The notes below the pieces were generated by a model. That model was given only the letters and a program-made list of their open reading frames with translations, searched no databases and was not told the DNA's origin. A DNA stretch of 64,000 nt from UBA8752 sp002172485 (GTDB taxonomy: Bacteria > Bacteroidota > Bacteroidia > Flavobacteriales_D > Sanyastnellaceae): positions 124,001 through 188,000 of the forward strand of contig JBELJZ010000001.1 of NCBI GenBank assembly GCA_042089915.1, written 5' to 3'. A program made the position numbers and the translations under genes. Within the stretch, counting starts at the first letter, position 1; the number at the start of each line of letters is the position of its first letter. Below are positions 9,782 to 18,064 of this stretch, one piece after another.

Positions 9782-10666
9782 TCAGTGCTTGACAGCCTGG
9801 TGGCGCGTGACACTGCCGTCGGTCAGGCGAACCTCCACGAGGTAAGCCCCGGTTGGCAGGTCGGCCAGGTCCAGACGCAACTGTCGGCGGCCGTTGGTGA
9901 CAGGACGCAGGACCTCAGCACCGGCGAGGGTGCGCACCACGACACCCGCGATGGGCTGGGCAGCGAGTAGGTCCAAGCGGTCGTGGAAGGGGTTTGGGAA
10001 GGCCTTCACTTGGCTGGTGCGCGTCTCCTCGACGGACGTCACGCAGTCGCACACGTGGAAGCCCAATTGGTCGAAGGTGTTGACCTCCAGAGAATCCCAC
10101 ACGGCGAGCACGTCGAATTCGTCCACGGCTTGCGTGTCCCCACCCGTCACTTCCGGGCGGCGCACGAGGGTGTGGTTTTGCGTGATCTCATCCCAGCCTG
10201 CGGAACCGGGATCTTCCCCAATCACACCGAAGATGTCGACCGGTGAATTGGTGGAGATTTTGCGGAGCACCATGGCGTCGTTGCCGTTGAAGTACATGGT
10301 GTTGTTCTCCTGATAGTCGGGGTTCAGCCAGATGTCAGCTTGTTCAGCGAGTTCGTCCCAGACCGGAGCCTCGAAGTCCACTCCATCGGGGTCTTGCTTG
10401 TCAATGACGTAGACGAGGACGCCACCGGGCTCGATGGTGCCGGTCAGGTCGGTCTTTTGATTGTCCTGTGCCGCCGTGGCACCGTTGGCATAACGCTCCA
10501 GGCGGTAGTCCGTCATGTCAATGGCGTTGCCCGTCGGATTGTAGATTTCAAGGGCTTTGTTGTTGGACCATCCCTCGATGTATTCGGAGATGAACAGCTC
10601 GTTGCATTGGGCAGTGAGCATCTGGGTGGACAGGGCGACGATCGCCAGGAAGAAAAGCTTGCGCAT
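9782..10666 (-). CDS. Secreted lamin-tail-domain protein with type IX sorting domain
   Basis: 294 residues from the ATG at 10666. A signal peptide ends near 20 (MLTAQ). A lamin tail domain (about 21-180) begins with ELFISEYIEGWSNNKALE, a form often found in secreted nucleases and phosphatases. After a short linker (CDCVTSVEE) comes a sorting domain with KAFPNPFHDRL near 220. No catalytic domain is visible, so it may bind substrate or scaffold the surface. It is the first gene of the operon with the TonB receptor and the phospholipase-D-like protein. Confidence 0.82.
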   Translation of the reverse strand: MRKLFFLAIVALSTQMLTAQCNELFISEYIEGWSNNKALEIYNPTGNAIDMTDYRLERYANGATAAQDNQKTDLTGTIEPGGVLVYVIDKQDPDGVDFEAPVWDELAEQADIWLNPDYQENNTMYFNGNDAMVLRKISTNSPVDIFGVIGEDPGSAGWDEITQNHTLVRRPEVTGGDTQAVDEFDVLAVWDSLEVNTFDQLGFHVCDCVTSVEETRTSQVKAFPNPFHDRLDLLAAQPIAGVVVRTLAGAEVLRPVTNGRRQLRLDLADLPTGAYLVEVRLTDGSVTRHQAVKH

Positions 10667-10687
10667 GGCTAGGTTGTGAATCGAACG

Positions 10688-10695
10688 CGAATGTA
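10688..10695 (-). promoter_or_regulatory. Putative -7 box of the lamin-tail/TonB/PLD operon
   Basis: TACATTCG on the minus strand fits TAnnTTCG, one base from the Bacteroidota TAnnTTTG consensus. It lies 21 bases upstream of the ATG at 10666. No clear -33 element was seen. Confidence 0.45.
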
Positions 10696-10770
10696 GTGCG
10701 ATACAAACAGTTGCGCCCACCGGTAGGCTTGGGCTTCACGATTTCACAACACACCCTGAAGGCGGGGAAA

Positions 10771-11676
10771 TCAGGGGGTTGGATTGTGCTTGTTGTCCGA
10801 TGTGGAGAATTCCGAGTGGGCGGCCACCAAGTCGAGCGCTTTGCTGAGTCCATGGTGGTAATCGGCCCACAGGCTGTCCGCCTGAATCCGATACCCGTCG
10901 GATTTCAGCGGTGCATCCGGTGCGATCTCGAGGTAGCGCCGTCCAGATTCACCACCGGTGGCAAGCCGGTCCACCGTGGCATTGTAGTGATCGTGACCAT
11001 GTTCATACAAGGCGGCAATCGCAGGATTTTCGCGGTGCCAGACCGAAGCAAAGTAGTCCATCCAACTCTGCTGGATGTGCATCCCGGTCGGCCGTGTTCG
11101 AACAACGAGCAGGCTTTGCGCGCCGGCATCCAACGCCGCATCCAACGGGAGGGCGTCCGACATGCCGCCGTCGAACATCCAACGGCCGGCAACTTTGATT
11201 CGCCCGCGGGTCACCATCGGCAAGGTGGCCGAAGCCCAAAGGATGCGCAACCAGTCGCCTTGGGTGGGGTCCATGAAGCAGGCCGCGCCGGTTTCCGCAT
11301 CCGTGGTGACGAACCGGACCTCCTTGTTGGCGGCGAAGTCCCGGGCCGCATCGAGGTCCAGCGGGTGGTGGTGGCGGACATGGTCGAACAGGTGCGCCAA
11401 ATTCATGATCCCCTCCTCGGAGAGGGCCGAGGAAAACCGAATGAATTGCCCGTTGGCGATGACCGAAGTGGCCACATCGATGAAGTGCTTGCGTTGCCCG
11501 GACAGGAAGCTGGTGACCGCCATGGCCCCGGCGGACACTGCGTAAACCCGCTTGAAACCTCGATCGTTCACTGCTGCGAGGGCGTCCAGGACCCCCGCCG
11601 TGAAGGCGCACCGCAAACTGCCTCCCTCGAGGAGCAGGGTATCGAATGTGGTGGACAGGGGCAAAGACCGATTCAT
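10771..11676 (-). CDS. Patatin-like phospholipase (YjjU type)
   Basis: 301 residues from the ATG at 11676, chosen because AGGCG sits just upstream and the patatin domain begins within a few residues. The oxyanion-hole region is LLLEGGSLRCAF at 14-25, the nucleophile is Ser48 in AVSAG (the usual G-x-S-x-G has Ala as first residue), and the Asp is in DGG at 169-171. Patatins hydrolyse phospholipid acyl esters. No signal peptide is visible from this start. The frame stays open upstream to a TAG at 11857-11859, just after a tiny lipoprotein-like reading frame. Confidence 0.75.
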   Translation of the reverse strand: MNRSLPLSTTFDTLLLEGGSLRCAFTAGVLDALAAVNDRGFKRVYAVSAGAMAVTSFLSGQRKHFIDVATSVIANGQFIRFSSALSEEGIMNLAHLFDHVRHHHPLDLDAARDFAANKEVRFVTTDAETGAACFMDPTQGDWLRILWASATLPMVTRGRIKVAGRWMFDGGMSDALPLDAALDAGAQSLLVVRTRPTGMHIQQSWMDYFASVWHRENPAIAALYEHGHDHYNATVDRLATGGESGRRYLEIAPDAPLKSDGYRIQADSLWADYHHGLSKALDLVAAHSEFSTSDNKHNPTP

Positions 11677-11856
11677 GGGGCGCCTCATAAAATACGACGG
11701 GTTTGCCGTTTTGGTGCCCACGTCACGAAGCGCGAGGACGGGGCGGAAGTCGTCGTGGTGACAGGCGGAGAGCGCCCCTGAGCTTCCGGGTTCAGATGGG
11801 CGGGTCAGTGGATCCTGCAAGTCAGGGAGAGCGACCGTAGTGATGTTGGGTTCAGG

Positions 11857-11919
11857 CTACATGATCTCCTTTTCACAACCCAACAAGAAGAGGAAAGCCA
11901 AGGTGGCGGGCCACATCAT
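11857..11919 (-). other. Tiny lipoprotein-like ORF (20 codons), possibly truncated
   Basis: Reading from ATG at 11919 gives a hydrophobic segment ending in LFLLGCEKEIM and then TAG. FLLGC is a good lipobox, and a Cys followed by EKE resembles the start of many Bacteroidota surface lipoproteins, but translation stops five residues later. The frame continues open past the TAG into the patatin gene. Upstream, TACTTTG about 20 bases before the ATG is promoter-like. It may be a chance ORF, a peptide, or a lipoprotein signal cut off by a stop mutation. Confidence 0.3.
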
Positions 11920-11982
11920 TGAACCGCAGCGCAGCATGTTTTCAAAGTAGCGACTGCGTAGCTTGGCCTTCGACCCACTGCC

Positions 11983-13749
11983 ATGCGCCTTGCTCTTCTG
12001 TCCCTCTGCTTTCTGATTGCCACAGGGCCGCTCGACCATCCCGGGAATCTCGGTGGGGTGAATTTGTGTCCGATCTGCTTTGGCGGTGGCATCGGCGCTG
12101 TTTTGCTTGACGATGTGATGGTCGGTGAGATCAGCGCAGAAACAACAGGGTGCACCGATGAGATGGCCTGCAATTTTGACCCCGAAGCGGTGGTGGACGA
12201 CGGGTCGTGTTGGACGCCCGCGGATTACGGCTGGTGCGATTGCGAAGGCAACCAGCTCGATGCCCTCGGAGAGTGCGGAGGCACTTGTGCGGCCGATGTC
12301 GACGAGGACGGGGTATGCGACGACACGGACGAGTGCATCGGTCCGGACCTGCTCCCGGAAGTGTTGCCCATCTTGCCGTCCTCCTACATCGCGGAGGTCA
12401 CCCTCGATGGAGCGCCTGTGGTCGGCATGACCGTGCTCGCCGTCGTGGATGGCGTGACGGTGGGGGTGGATGAGGCCTTTGAATTCGAGGGGGGCAGCTG
12501 GGTCAGCATGTCCCTGTATGTGCTCTCCGGAGATGAGGTGGAATTCTTCCTGTTCGATGAGGTGACCTGCACCGTGTATGACGACGACTTGGGCATTTCC
12601 GTCTCGGAGGCCGGAGGCGACCTCAGCACATTTTTCAACCCCGATTCACTGCCCTTCACTGGCGCTGTCATTCCGGGTTGCACCGATGAAGTCGCCTGCA
12701 ACTTCGACCCTGATGCGGCTTTCGACAATGGCGGATGTGAGTACCCGTTGGACCTCTACGGCGTGGATCACGTGGATTGCAACGGGGATTGTCTGAACGA
12801 CATGGATGGCGACGGCGTTTGCGATGAAGCGGAAGTGCCGGGGTGCTTGGACGACTTGGCCTGCAATTACAACCCCGCCGCCACGGAAGCTGACGCGTCC
12901 TGTGAGTACCCGCTGGACCTCCACGGCTTGGATCACGTGGATTGCAGCGGGGATTGTCTGAACGACATGGATGGCGACGGCGTCTGCGATGAAGCGGAAG
13001 TGCCGGGGTGCGTGGACGACTTGGCGTGCAATTACAACCCCGCCGCCACGGAAGCCGATGCATCCTGTGAGTACCCGCTGGACCTCTACGGCGTGGATTA
13101 CGTCGATTGCGCAGGGGACTGTCTGCAGGATGCCGATGGGGATGGGGTGTGCGACGAAGCTGAAGTCCTTGGGTGCACCGACCCCGCCGCGTGCAACTAC
13201 GACGAGGCTGCCACCGAAGACGATGCGAGCTGCGCCTTTCTGTTCGCGGAAACCATCACGGGCAACGTGTCGGTGACGGTAGGGGACAGCCCATTGTACA
13301 CCGCTTCACCGTCAGACCCCGCCAATACCTGTACGTGGGCGGTGAGCGGTGGCAGCATTGTCAGCGGCCAGGGCACACCCATCGTGACCGTCTATTGGAC
13401 GACCGAGGGCGTCCACGCCGTGCAGGTGGTGGAGACCAACCCCGTGTGCGATGGTGATTCGCTGGAGCTGGAGGTCACGGTGTCCCCCGTCATTTCCGTG
13501 GAGGAACAAGCCTGGCTGACCTGGACGCCCGTGCCCAATCCCGCCAGTGGTTGGATTCGGGTGGAAGGACTGCCCACTGGGGCCGGCATTGCACTGCGTC
13601 TCCATCACATGGATGGCCGCCTCATTGCGGAGTGGCCCTCCGTGGCCCCTGGCGAGCAGCTCTCGCTCGATGGGATCGCCCCAGGTTGGTATGCGCTGGA
13701 GGCCCTGTGGGGAGACCGGCGGTCGGTGCGGCCTTTGCTTCGGGAATGA
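11983..13749 (+). CDS. Secreted repeat protein with thrombospondin-3-like GCTD repeats and type IX sorting domain
   Basis: 588 residues with a short signal peptide (MRLALLSLCFLIATG). Cys/Asp-rich units of the form GCTDxxACNFDPxA recur, each paired with a DMDGDGVCDEAE stretch like thrombospondin type 3 calcium-binding loops. The central part has three near-identical 55-residue copies. Between the first unit and the array is a beta-rich domain (about 125-225) with no recognised family. The C-terminus (VPNPASGWIRVEG onward) is a type IX sorting domain. It is probably a surface adhesin or structural protein; the function is unknown. Confidence 0.75.
   Translation: MRLALLSLCFLIATGPLDHPGNLGGVNLCPICFGGGIGAVLLDDVMVGEISAETTGCTDEMACNFDPEAVVDDGSCWTPADYGWCDCEGNQLDALGECGGTCAADVDEDGVCDDTDECIGPDLLPEVLPILPSSYIAEVTLDGAPVVGMTVLAVVDGVTVGVDEAFEFEGGSWVSMSLYVLSGDEVEFFLFDEVTCTVYDDDLGISVSEAGGDLSTFFNPDSLPFTGAVIPGCTDEVACNFDPDAAFDNGGCEYPLDLYGVDHVDCNGDCLNDMDGDGVCDEAEVPGCLDDLACNYNPAATEADASCEYPLDLHGLDHVDCSGDCLNDMDGDGVCDEAEVPGCVDDLACNYNPAATEADASCEYPLDLYGVDYVDCAGDCLQDADGDGVCDEAEVLGCTDPAACNYDEAATEDDASCAFLFAETITGNVSVTVGDSPLYTASPSDPANTCTWAVSGGSIVSGQGTPIVTVYWTTEGVHAVQVVETNPVCDGDSLELEVTVSPVISVEEQAWLTWTPVPNPASGWIRVEGLPTGAGIALRLHHMDGRLIAEWPSVAPGEQLSLDGIAPGWYALEALWGDRRSVRPLLRE
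12673..13170 (+). repeat. Three tandem 165-bp coding repeats plus a partial fourth
   Basis: Units start at 12673, 12838, 13003 and (diverged) 13168, spaced exactly 165 bases (55 codons). The second and third copies are almost identical at the DNA level, suggesting recent duplication. Confidence 0.85.
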
Positions 13750-13776
13750 CGGTCGGGCAGGGCGTATTTTCACGCC

Positions 13777-16068
13777 GTGGAGAACCTGAACGAGATCTTG
13801 GGTAGAGCAACCCTATGGGGCGCCTTGGCCGTCTTTTTCGCAGGCCCGACTTGGGCCCAGACTGACATTCCGCCGTTCGGGCCGGCCTACGTGCAGGACG
13901 AATTGGCCACCCTGTCCATCACGATGGACCCAGACAGTGTCGATGCGATGCTCTTTGGCGATGTGGACTACGCCGCGACCAACCCGTTCCCGGCGACTGT
14001 GCATTACCAGAGCTCGACCGTGGACACCATCATTCCCAACGTGGGGGTGCGGCTCCGGGGCAACACCTCGTTGTTTTCTCCCAAGAAGAGCTTCAAGGTG
14101 GATCTCAATGCCTTTGTCCCCGGCCAGAAGTACGTGGACCTTGAGAAACTGAACGTCAACGCCAACCAGAATGACCCGTCTTTGCTCCGCGCGGGTTTGA
14201 GTTGGAACATCTTGCGCAGAATGGGCCTGGCAGGCTCCCGAACGAGCCACGTGAAAGTGGAGCTCAACGGCGAATACATGGGAGCCTACCTCAACACCGA
14301 GCACTTCGATGAGGAATTCGTGGAGGAGTACTACGACAAGGATGCCGGCAACTTCTACAAGTGCCTCTGGCCCGCCTCACTGGAGTACATGAGCCAGACA
14401 CCGGATGACTACAAGTTCGAGGTGAATGGGCGCCGCGCCTATGAGCTCAAGACCAACAAGGTCGCCGACGACTACACCGACATCGCCGAGTTCATCGACG
14501 TGCTCAACAACACGCCGGACGCCGATTTTCAGTGCGCGCTGGAGGAGGTATTCAATGTGGCCGATTTCCTCAAGGTCCAAGCCTTGGATGTGGTCAGTGG
14601 CAACTGGGATGGCTACGCTGGCAACAAGAACAATTTCTACCTCTATCACAATCCGCAGACGGGCCTGTTCGAGTACATCCCCTACGACCTCGACAACACG
14701 TGGGGCATCGATTGGCTCGACCAGGAATGGGAGACCCGCGATCCTTACACGTGGTCGACGGAGTACCGGCCGCTCTACGATCGGCTGATGGCGGTGCCTG
14801 AATACCGGGACTGGTACACGCATTACCTCCGCAGGATGATGACCGAGTGGGCGCACCCGGACAGCGTGGAGGCCTACCTGGCCCCCCGGCATGCCTTGCT
14901 CGATCCCGCCATCCAAAGCGATGGGTACTACCCGCTGTCTTTCGGGTTCACTTACGAGAATTTCCAGCAGTCGTTGGGTCAAGCATCCGGTGGGCATGTG
15001 GAATTCGGCATCCTGCCTTGGCTCGACACCCGCTTGGCCGCTCTGGAATGGCAGTTGGAACAGGAGGTTCCGGTTCTCGTCGTTCACGAAGTGGAGGACA
15101 ATGCGCCGGTCTTGGATTCGCTTCGCGTTCGCACGATTGTGGACGCCGGCGCTGACGAAGTGGAGGTGGTCTGTTGGGTGGATCCCGGCAGTGGAGCAGT
15201 GCCCTTCGACATGTTCGACGATGGGGAGCACGGCGACCGGCAGCCCGGGGATGGAACATGGGGCGTGAAGGTGCCCGTTCAGTGGAATTGGACCACCGTG
15301 ACGTACCACGTTCAAGTCACAAGCTCCGGGGGATTGGAGCGGTGGATTCCCTGCACGCCCGAGCTCGTGACGGTCGGAATGTCGCCATCTGAATTGGTCA
15401 TCAATGAGTTGATGAGTTCCAACGCCAACAATGTCTCCGATGCTTTCGGCGAATTCGACGATTGGGTGGAGCTCTTCAATGCCGGTTCCGCGCCGGTGGG
15501 CCTCGGTGGAAAGTACCTCACGGACAACCTCAATAATCCCAACAAATACGCATTGCCGGAAGGCTCGCTCGCCGCCGGGGATTGGGCGTTCTACTGGCTC
15601 GACAACGACCCCGAGCAAGGTCCGTTTCACGCGCCGTTCACCCTGTCTGCCTCAGGTGAGGAGATTGCCCTGTTGGAATGGAACGAAGCCGGAGGGTTCT
15701 GGGTCATCCTGGACTTCTTCGCCTTTGGCGCGTCCGAGCAGGACGCATCGTTGGGTCGGGTTCCGGATGGAGCGGACTATTGGGTGTGGTTTGCCACCCC
15801 CACAGCGGACGCCACCAACAACTATGCGATCATCTTGGGCGGGGACGATGTACCGTCGCCCGGGCAGCGTCAAATCGCGCCGAACCCTACGGCGGACTGG
15901 ATTCGGTGGACAGGTGACCGGGTCTCCGGCCGACTCTTGGATGCGGCAGGCCGCGAGGTGCTGTGCTTTCCCGCCAGCCGTGGGTTGTCGCTCGTGGGTC
16001 AGCCCGGCGGCGTGTATGTGCTGCAGTTGGACGATGGCACCCGCCAGCGCATCCTGAAGCAGGACTGA
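13777..16068 (+). CDS. CotH-kinase-family secreted protein with lamin tail and type IX sorting domain
   Basis: 763 residues from a GTG at 13777; no ATG occurs before the conserved domain, and the GTG starts a signal peptide ending WAQ. The CotH kinase region spans about 30-360, with NVGVRLRGNTS near 89, a SFKVDLN stretch, and DLDNTWG at 304-310, where acidic residues typically bind metal. A lamin tail domain (ELVINELMSSNANN, about 540-650) and a C-terminal sorting domain (about 690-763) follow. CotH proteins are atypical protein kinases in spore coats; in Bacteroidota their targets are unknown. A TATTTTCA box lies 4 bases upstream of the GTG. Confidence 0.85.
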   Translation: MENLNEILGRATLWGALAVFFAGPTWAQTDIPPFGPAYVQDELATLSITMDPDSVDAMLFGDVDYAATNPFPATVHYQSSTVDTIIPNVGVRLRGNTSLFSPKKSFKVDLNAFVPGQKYVDLEKLNVNANQNDPSLLRAGLSWNILRRMGLAGSRTSHVKVELNGEYMGAYLNTEHFDEEFVEEYYDKDAGNFYKCLWPASLEYMSQTPDDYKFEVNGRRAYELKTNKVADDYTDIAEFIDVLNNTPDADFQCALEEVFNVADFLKVQALDVVSGNWDGYAGNKNNFYLYHNPQTGLFEYIPYDLDNTWGIDWLDQEWETRDPYTWSTEYRPLYDRLMAVPEYRDWYTHYLRRMMTEWAHPDSVEAYLAPRHALLDPAIQSDGYYPLSFGFTYENFQQSLGQASGGHVEFGILPWLDTRLAALEWQLEQEVPVLVVHEVEDNAPVLDSLRVRTIVDAGADEVEVVCWVDPGSGAVPFDMFDDGEHGDRQPGDGTWGVKVPVQWNWTTVTYHVQVTSSGGLERWIPCTPELVTVGMSPSELVINELMSSNANNVSDAFGEFDDWVELFNAGSAPVGLGGKYLTDNLNNPNKYALPEGSLAAGDWAFYWLDNDPEQGPFHAPFTLSASGEEIALLEWNEAGGFWVILDFFAFGASEQDASLGRVPDGADYWVWFATPTADATNNYAIILGGDDVPSPGQRQIAPNPTADWIRWTGDRVSGRLLDAAGREVLCFPASRGLSLVGQPGGVYVLQLDDGTRQRILKQD

Positions 16069-16072
16069 TTGT

Positions 16073-17251
16073 TCAGAGGCCGTTGGCGGCTTTGCGCCGT
16101 TCCAAGTCACGTCCGAATTCGATCCAACGCTCGCCATCCTTGATGGCCCCATTCTTGGCGTCCACCTTGTTCATTTCGAGCAAGTAGCCCTCCGCCTGCG
16201 ACAGGTTGTCCATGAGGATGGCCGCTTCGATGAGGTTCAGATAGAGAAAGCCGGCGACCTTGCGGTCAATGCGGGCCTTCTTGTCCTCGAAGTCGGCTTC
16301 GGACAAGGCTGCGGCCCACACGACCGTGGCCTTGCGCAGGCTCTCCTCACCAGCTGTCCGGTCCGAACCGAGTTTACTGGCGCCGAACTTGGCATCAAAT
16401 GCGGCACCACGCAGGTCGGCGTAGTTCACTTTGCCGGTCGTCTTGGGGAAATGCCATTCGCATTCCCGGCTCTTTTCGAGGGTGCAGTGCTTGTCCTCCA
16501 GGTCGGCTTGGAGGGAGCTCACCGCATGGAGGACGGGCATCTTGGTCTGCTGGGCCAGGATGGTCGGCTTCTGGACCGCCCACCAGTCGCGCACCTGTTG
16601 GTCGCGGTCAAAGGTCTTGGACGACCACGTCCGGGGACGCGCATTGGCATCGGTGCTCTTCAGTGTGACGCCGCGCGCCGAGACCGTGATGTGCACAGGC
16701 TGCACGTAGGTCAGCTTGAGGTAGAATTTGGTGACTTCCACGGTCTCTTCACCGCGCTTGACCTTCTCCTTTTTGGTGGCCACCACCTCCTCGGTGATGT
16801 TGAGCGGGTCGACGACCACGTCCACGTCAAGTCCATCATCGCCCACGTCAAATCCCGTGAGCTGCAGTGCATATTGGACCTCTGCCGGGTCAAAGAAGTA
16901 CTCGCTGGGCTGGGGTGCAGCGGGAAGGACCAAGGTGTCCGTGCGGCTGGATTGCCATTGGGCGAAAGATTCGGGCGCAGCACTGTCCACTTCGTCGACG
17001 ATTTGTTGCCATTGCTGCTGAAAGGCCTTCCATTCGGCCTTCACCTCGGACTGCCAACCGCGGAACTCGATGCCATAGGATTCCTTGGCGGTTTGCTCGA
17101 GGTGGACGCGGAAGGTGGCGATGCCATCCGGCAGCGGCTCGGAGGGGAGTTGGGTGTAGGTGAACCGCTCTTTCTCTGATTTCATCCGTTGTCCAAAGGC
17201 GACGGAGGTCAACATGGTCAGGCAGAAGAGAATGGAGAGACAGCGGGTCAT
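16073..17251 (-). CDS. Secreted protein of unknown function
   Basis: 392 residues from the ATG at 17251, which opens a signal peptide ending SVAFGQ. The family was not recognised. The mature protein is rich in Lys/Glu, has a central beta-rich region (KFYLKLTYVQPVHITVSARG), and a C-terminal helical part (ATVVWAAALSEADFEDKKARI onward, about 310-390) that looks TPR-like. No sorting domain or lipobox is present, so it is probably periplasmic. Its stop lies 4 bases from that of the convergent CotH gene. A CATCTTTG box is about 30 bases upstream of the start. Confidence 0.6.
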   Translation of the reverse strand: MTRCLSILFCLTMLTSVAFGQRMKSEKERFTYTQLPSEPLPDGIATFRVHLEQTAKESYGIEFRGWQSEVKAEWKAFQQQWQQIVDEVDSAAPESFAQWQSSRTDTLVLPAAPQPSEYFFDPAEVQYALQLTGFDVGDDGLDVDVVVDPLNITEEVVATKKEKVKRGEETVEVTKFYLKLTYVQPVHITVSARGVTLKSTDANARPRTWSSKTFDRDQQVRDWWAVQKPTILAQQTKMPVLHAVSSLQADLEDKHCTLEKSRECEWHFPKTTGKVNYADLRGAAFDAKFGASKLGSDRTAGEESLRKATVVWAAALSEADFEDKKARIDRKVAGFLYLNLIEAAILMDNLSQAEGYLLEMNKVDAKNGAIKDGERWIEFGRDLERRKAANGL

Positions 17252-17314
17252 GTCGTGGGGTGTTTTGGGGATCGCGTCGGCCAAAGATGCACCCTTTCGT
17301 ACCACCTTTGTGTC

Positions 17315-18064
17315 ATGGACCGGTCACCCGCAGGCATTCGCATCAACAAATACCTCAGTGAGGCAGGACACTGCTCCCGGCGGGCAGCTGACAAACTCCT
17401 TGAGCAGGGCAGGATCACCCTCAATGGCGTGGTGCCTGAGTTGGGAACCAAGGTGATGCCAGGCGACGAGGTCGCGGTGGATGGCCAGCCCGTGGGGCAG
17501 CCGACCAAACAGGAGGACCACGTCTACATCGTGTACCACAAGCCCGTCGGCATCGTCTGTACGACGGACCAGAAACGGGAAAAGGACAACATCGTCGATG
17601 CGATTGGGCACGAGCGCCGCATCTTCCCTGTTGGCCGGCTGGACAAGCCCAGCGAAGGCCTCATTTTCCTGACTTCCGATGGCGACATCGTCAACAAGGT
17701 CCTGCGCGCCCGGAACCGCCACGAAAAGGAATACCACGTGACGGTCGACAAACCGATCCGCGGCAGTTTCATCGAGGACATGGCTGGCGGCATCCCCATC
17801 CTCGGGACCGTGACCCGGCGTTGCGAAGTCGAGCAGACCGGCCCGAAGCAGTTTCGCATTGTTCTGACCCAAGGCTTGAATCGCCAAATCCGCCGGATGT
17901 GCGAACACCTTGGTTATAATGTGACCCGCCTGAAGCGGGTGCGCATCATGCACATGCACCTCGACCTTCCCCGCGGGGAGTGGCGAGATTTCACCGCCAA
18001 GGAATTGACGGAGCTGCAGCGTCTCGTAGACGATTCGACGAAAACCCACGATGGAGCACATTGA
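17315..18064 (+). CDS. rluF: 23S rRNA pseudouridine synthase RluF-like
   Basis: 249 residues from the ATG at 17315. An S4 RNA-binding domain (about 7-60, IRINKYLSEAGHCSRRAADKL) precedes the pseudouridine synthase domain with the catalytic Asp110 in GRLDKPSEGLIFLT, and QGLNRQIRRMCEHLGY near 190. This matches the RsuA/RluB/RluE/RluF family, RluF being the best fit (U2604 of 23S rRNA). It starts 63 bases from the divergent gene at 17251, and its 3' end overlaps the next gene by 14 bases. Confidence 0.85.
   Translation: MDRSPAGIRINKYLSEAGHCSRRAADKLLEQGRITLNGVVPELGTKVMPGDEVAVDGQPVGQPTKQEDHVYIVYHKPVGIVCTTDQKREKDNIVDAIGHERRIFPVGRLDKPSEGLIFLTSDGDIVNKVLRARNRHEKEYHVTVDKPIRGSFIEDMAGGIPILGTVTRRCEVEQTGPKQFRIVLTQGLNRQIRRMCEHLGYNVTRLKRVRIMHMHLDLPRGEWRDFTAKELTELQRLVDDSTKTHDGAH

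Noticed and set aside
12673..13170. Regular 165-bp repeats as a possible CRISPR array
   Set aside because: Repeats are long, directly adjacent and in frame within a secreted protein gene, with no short spacers.
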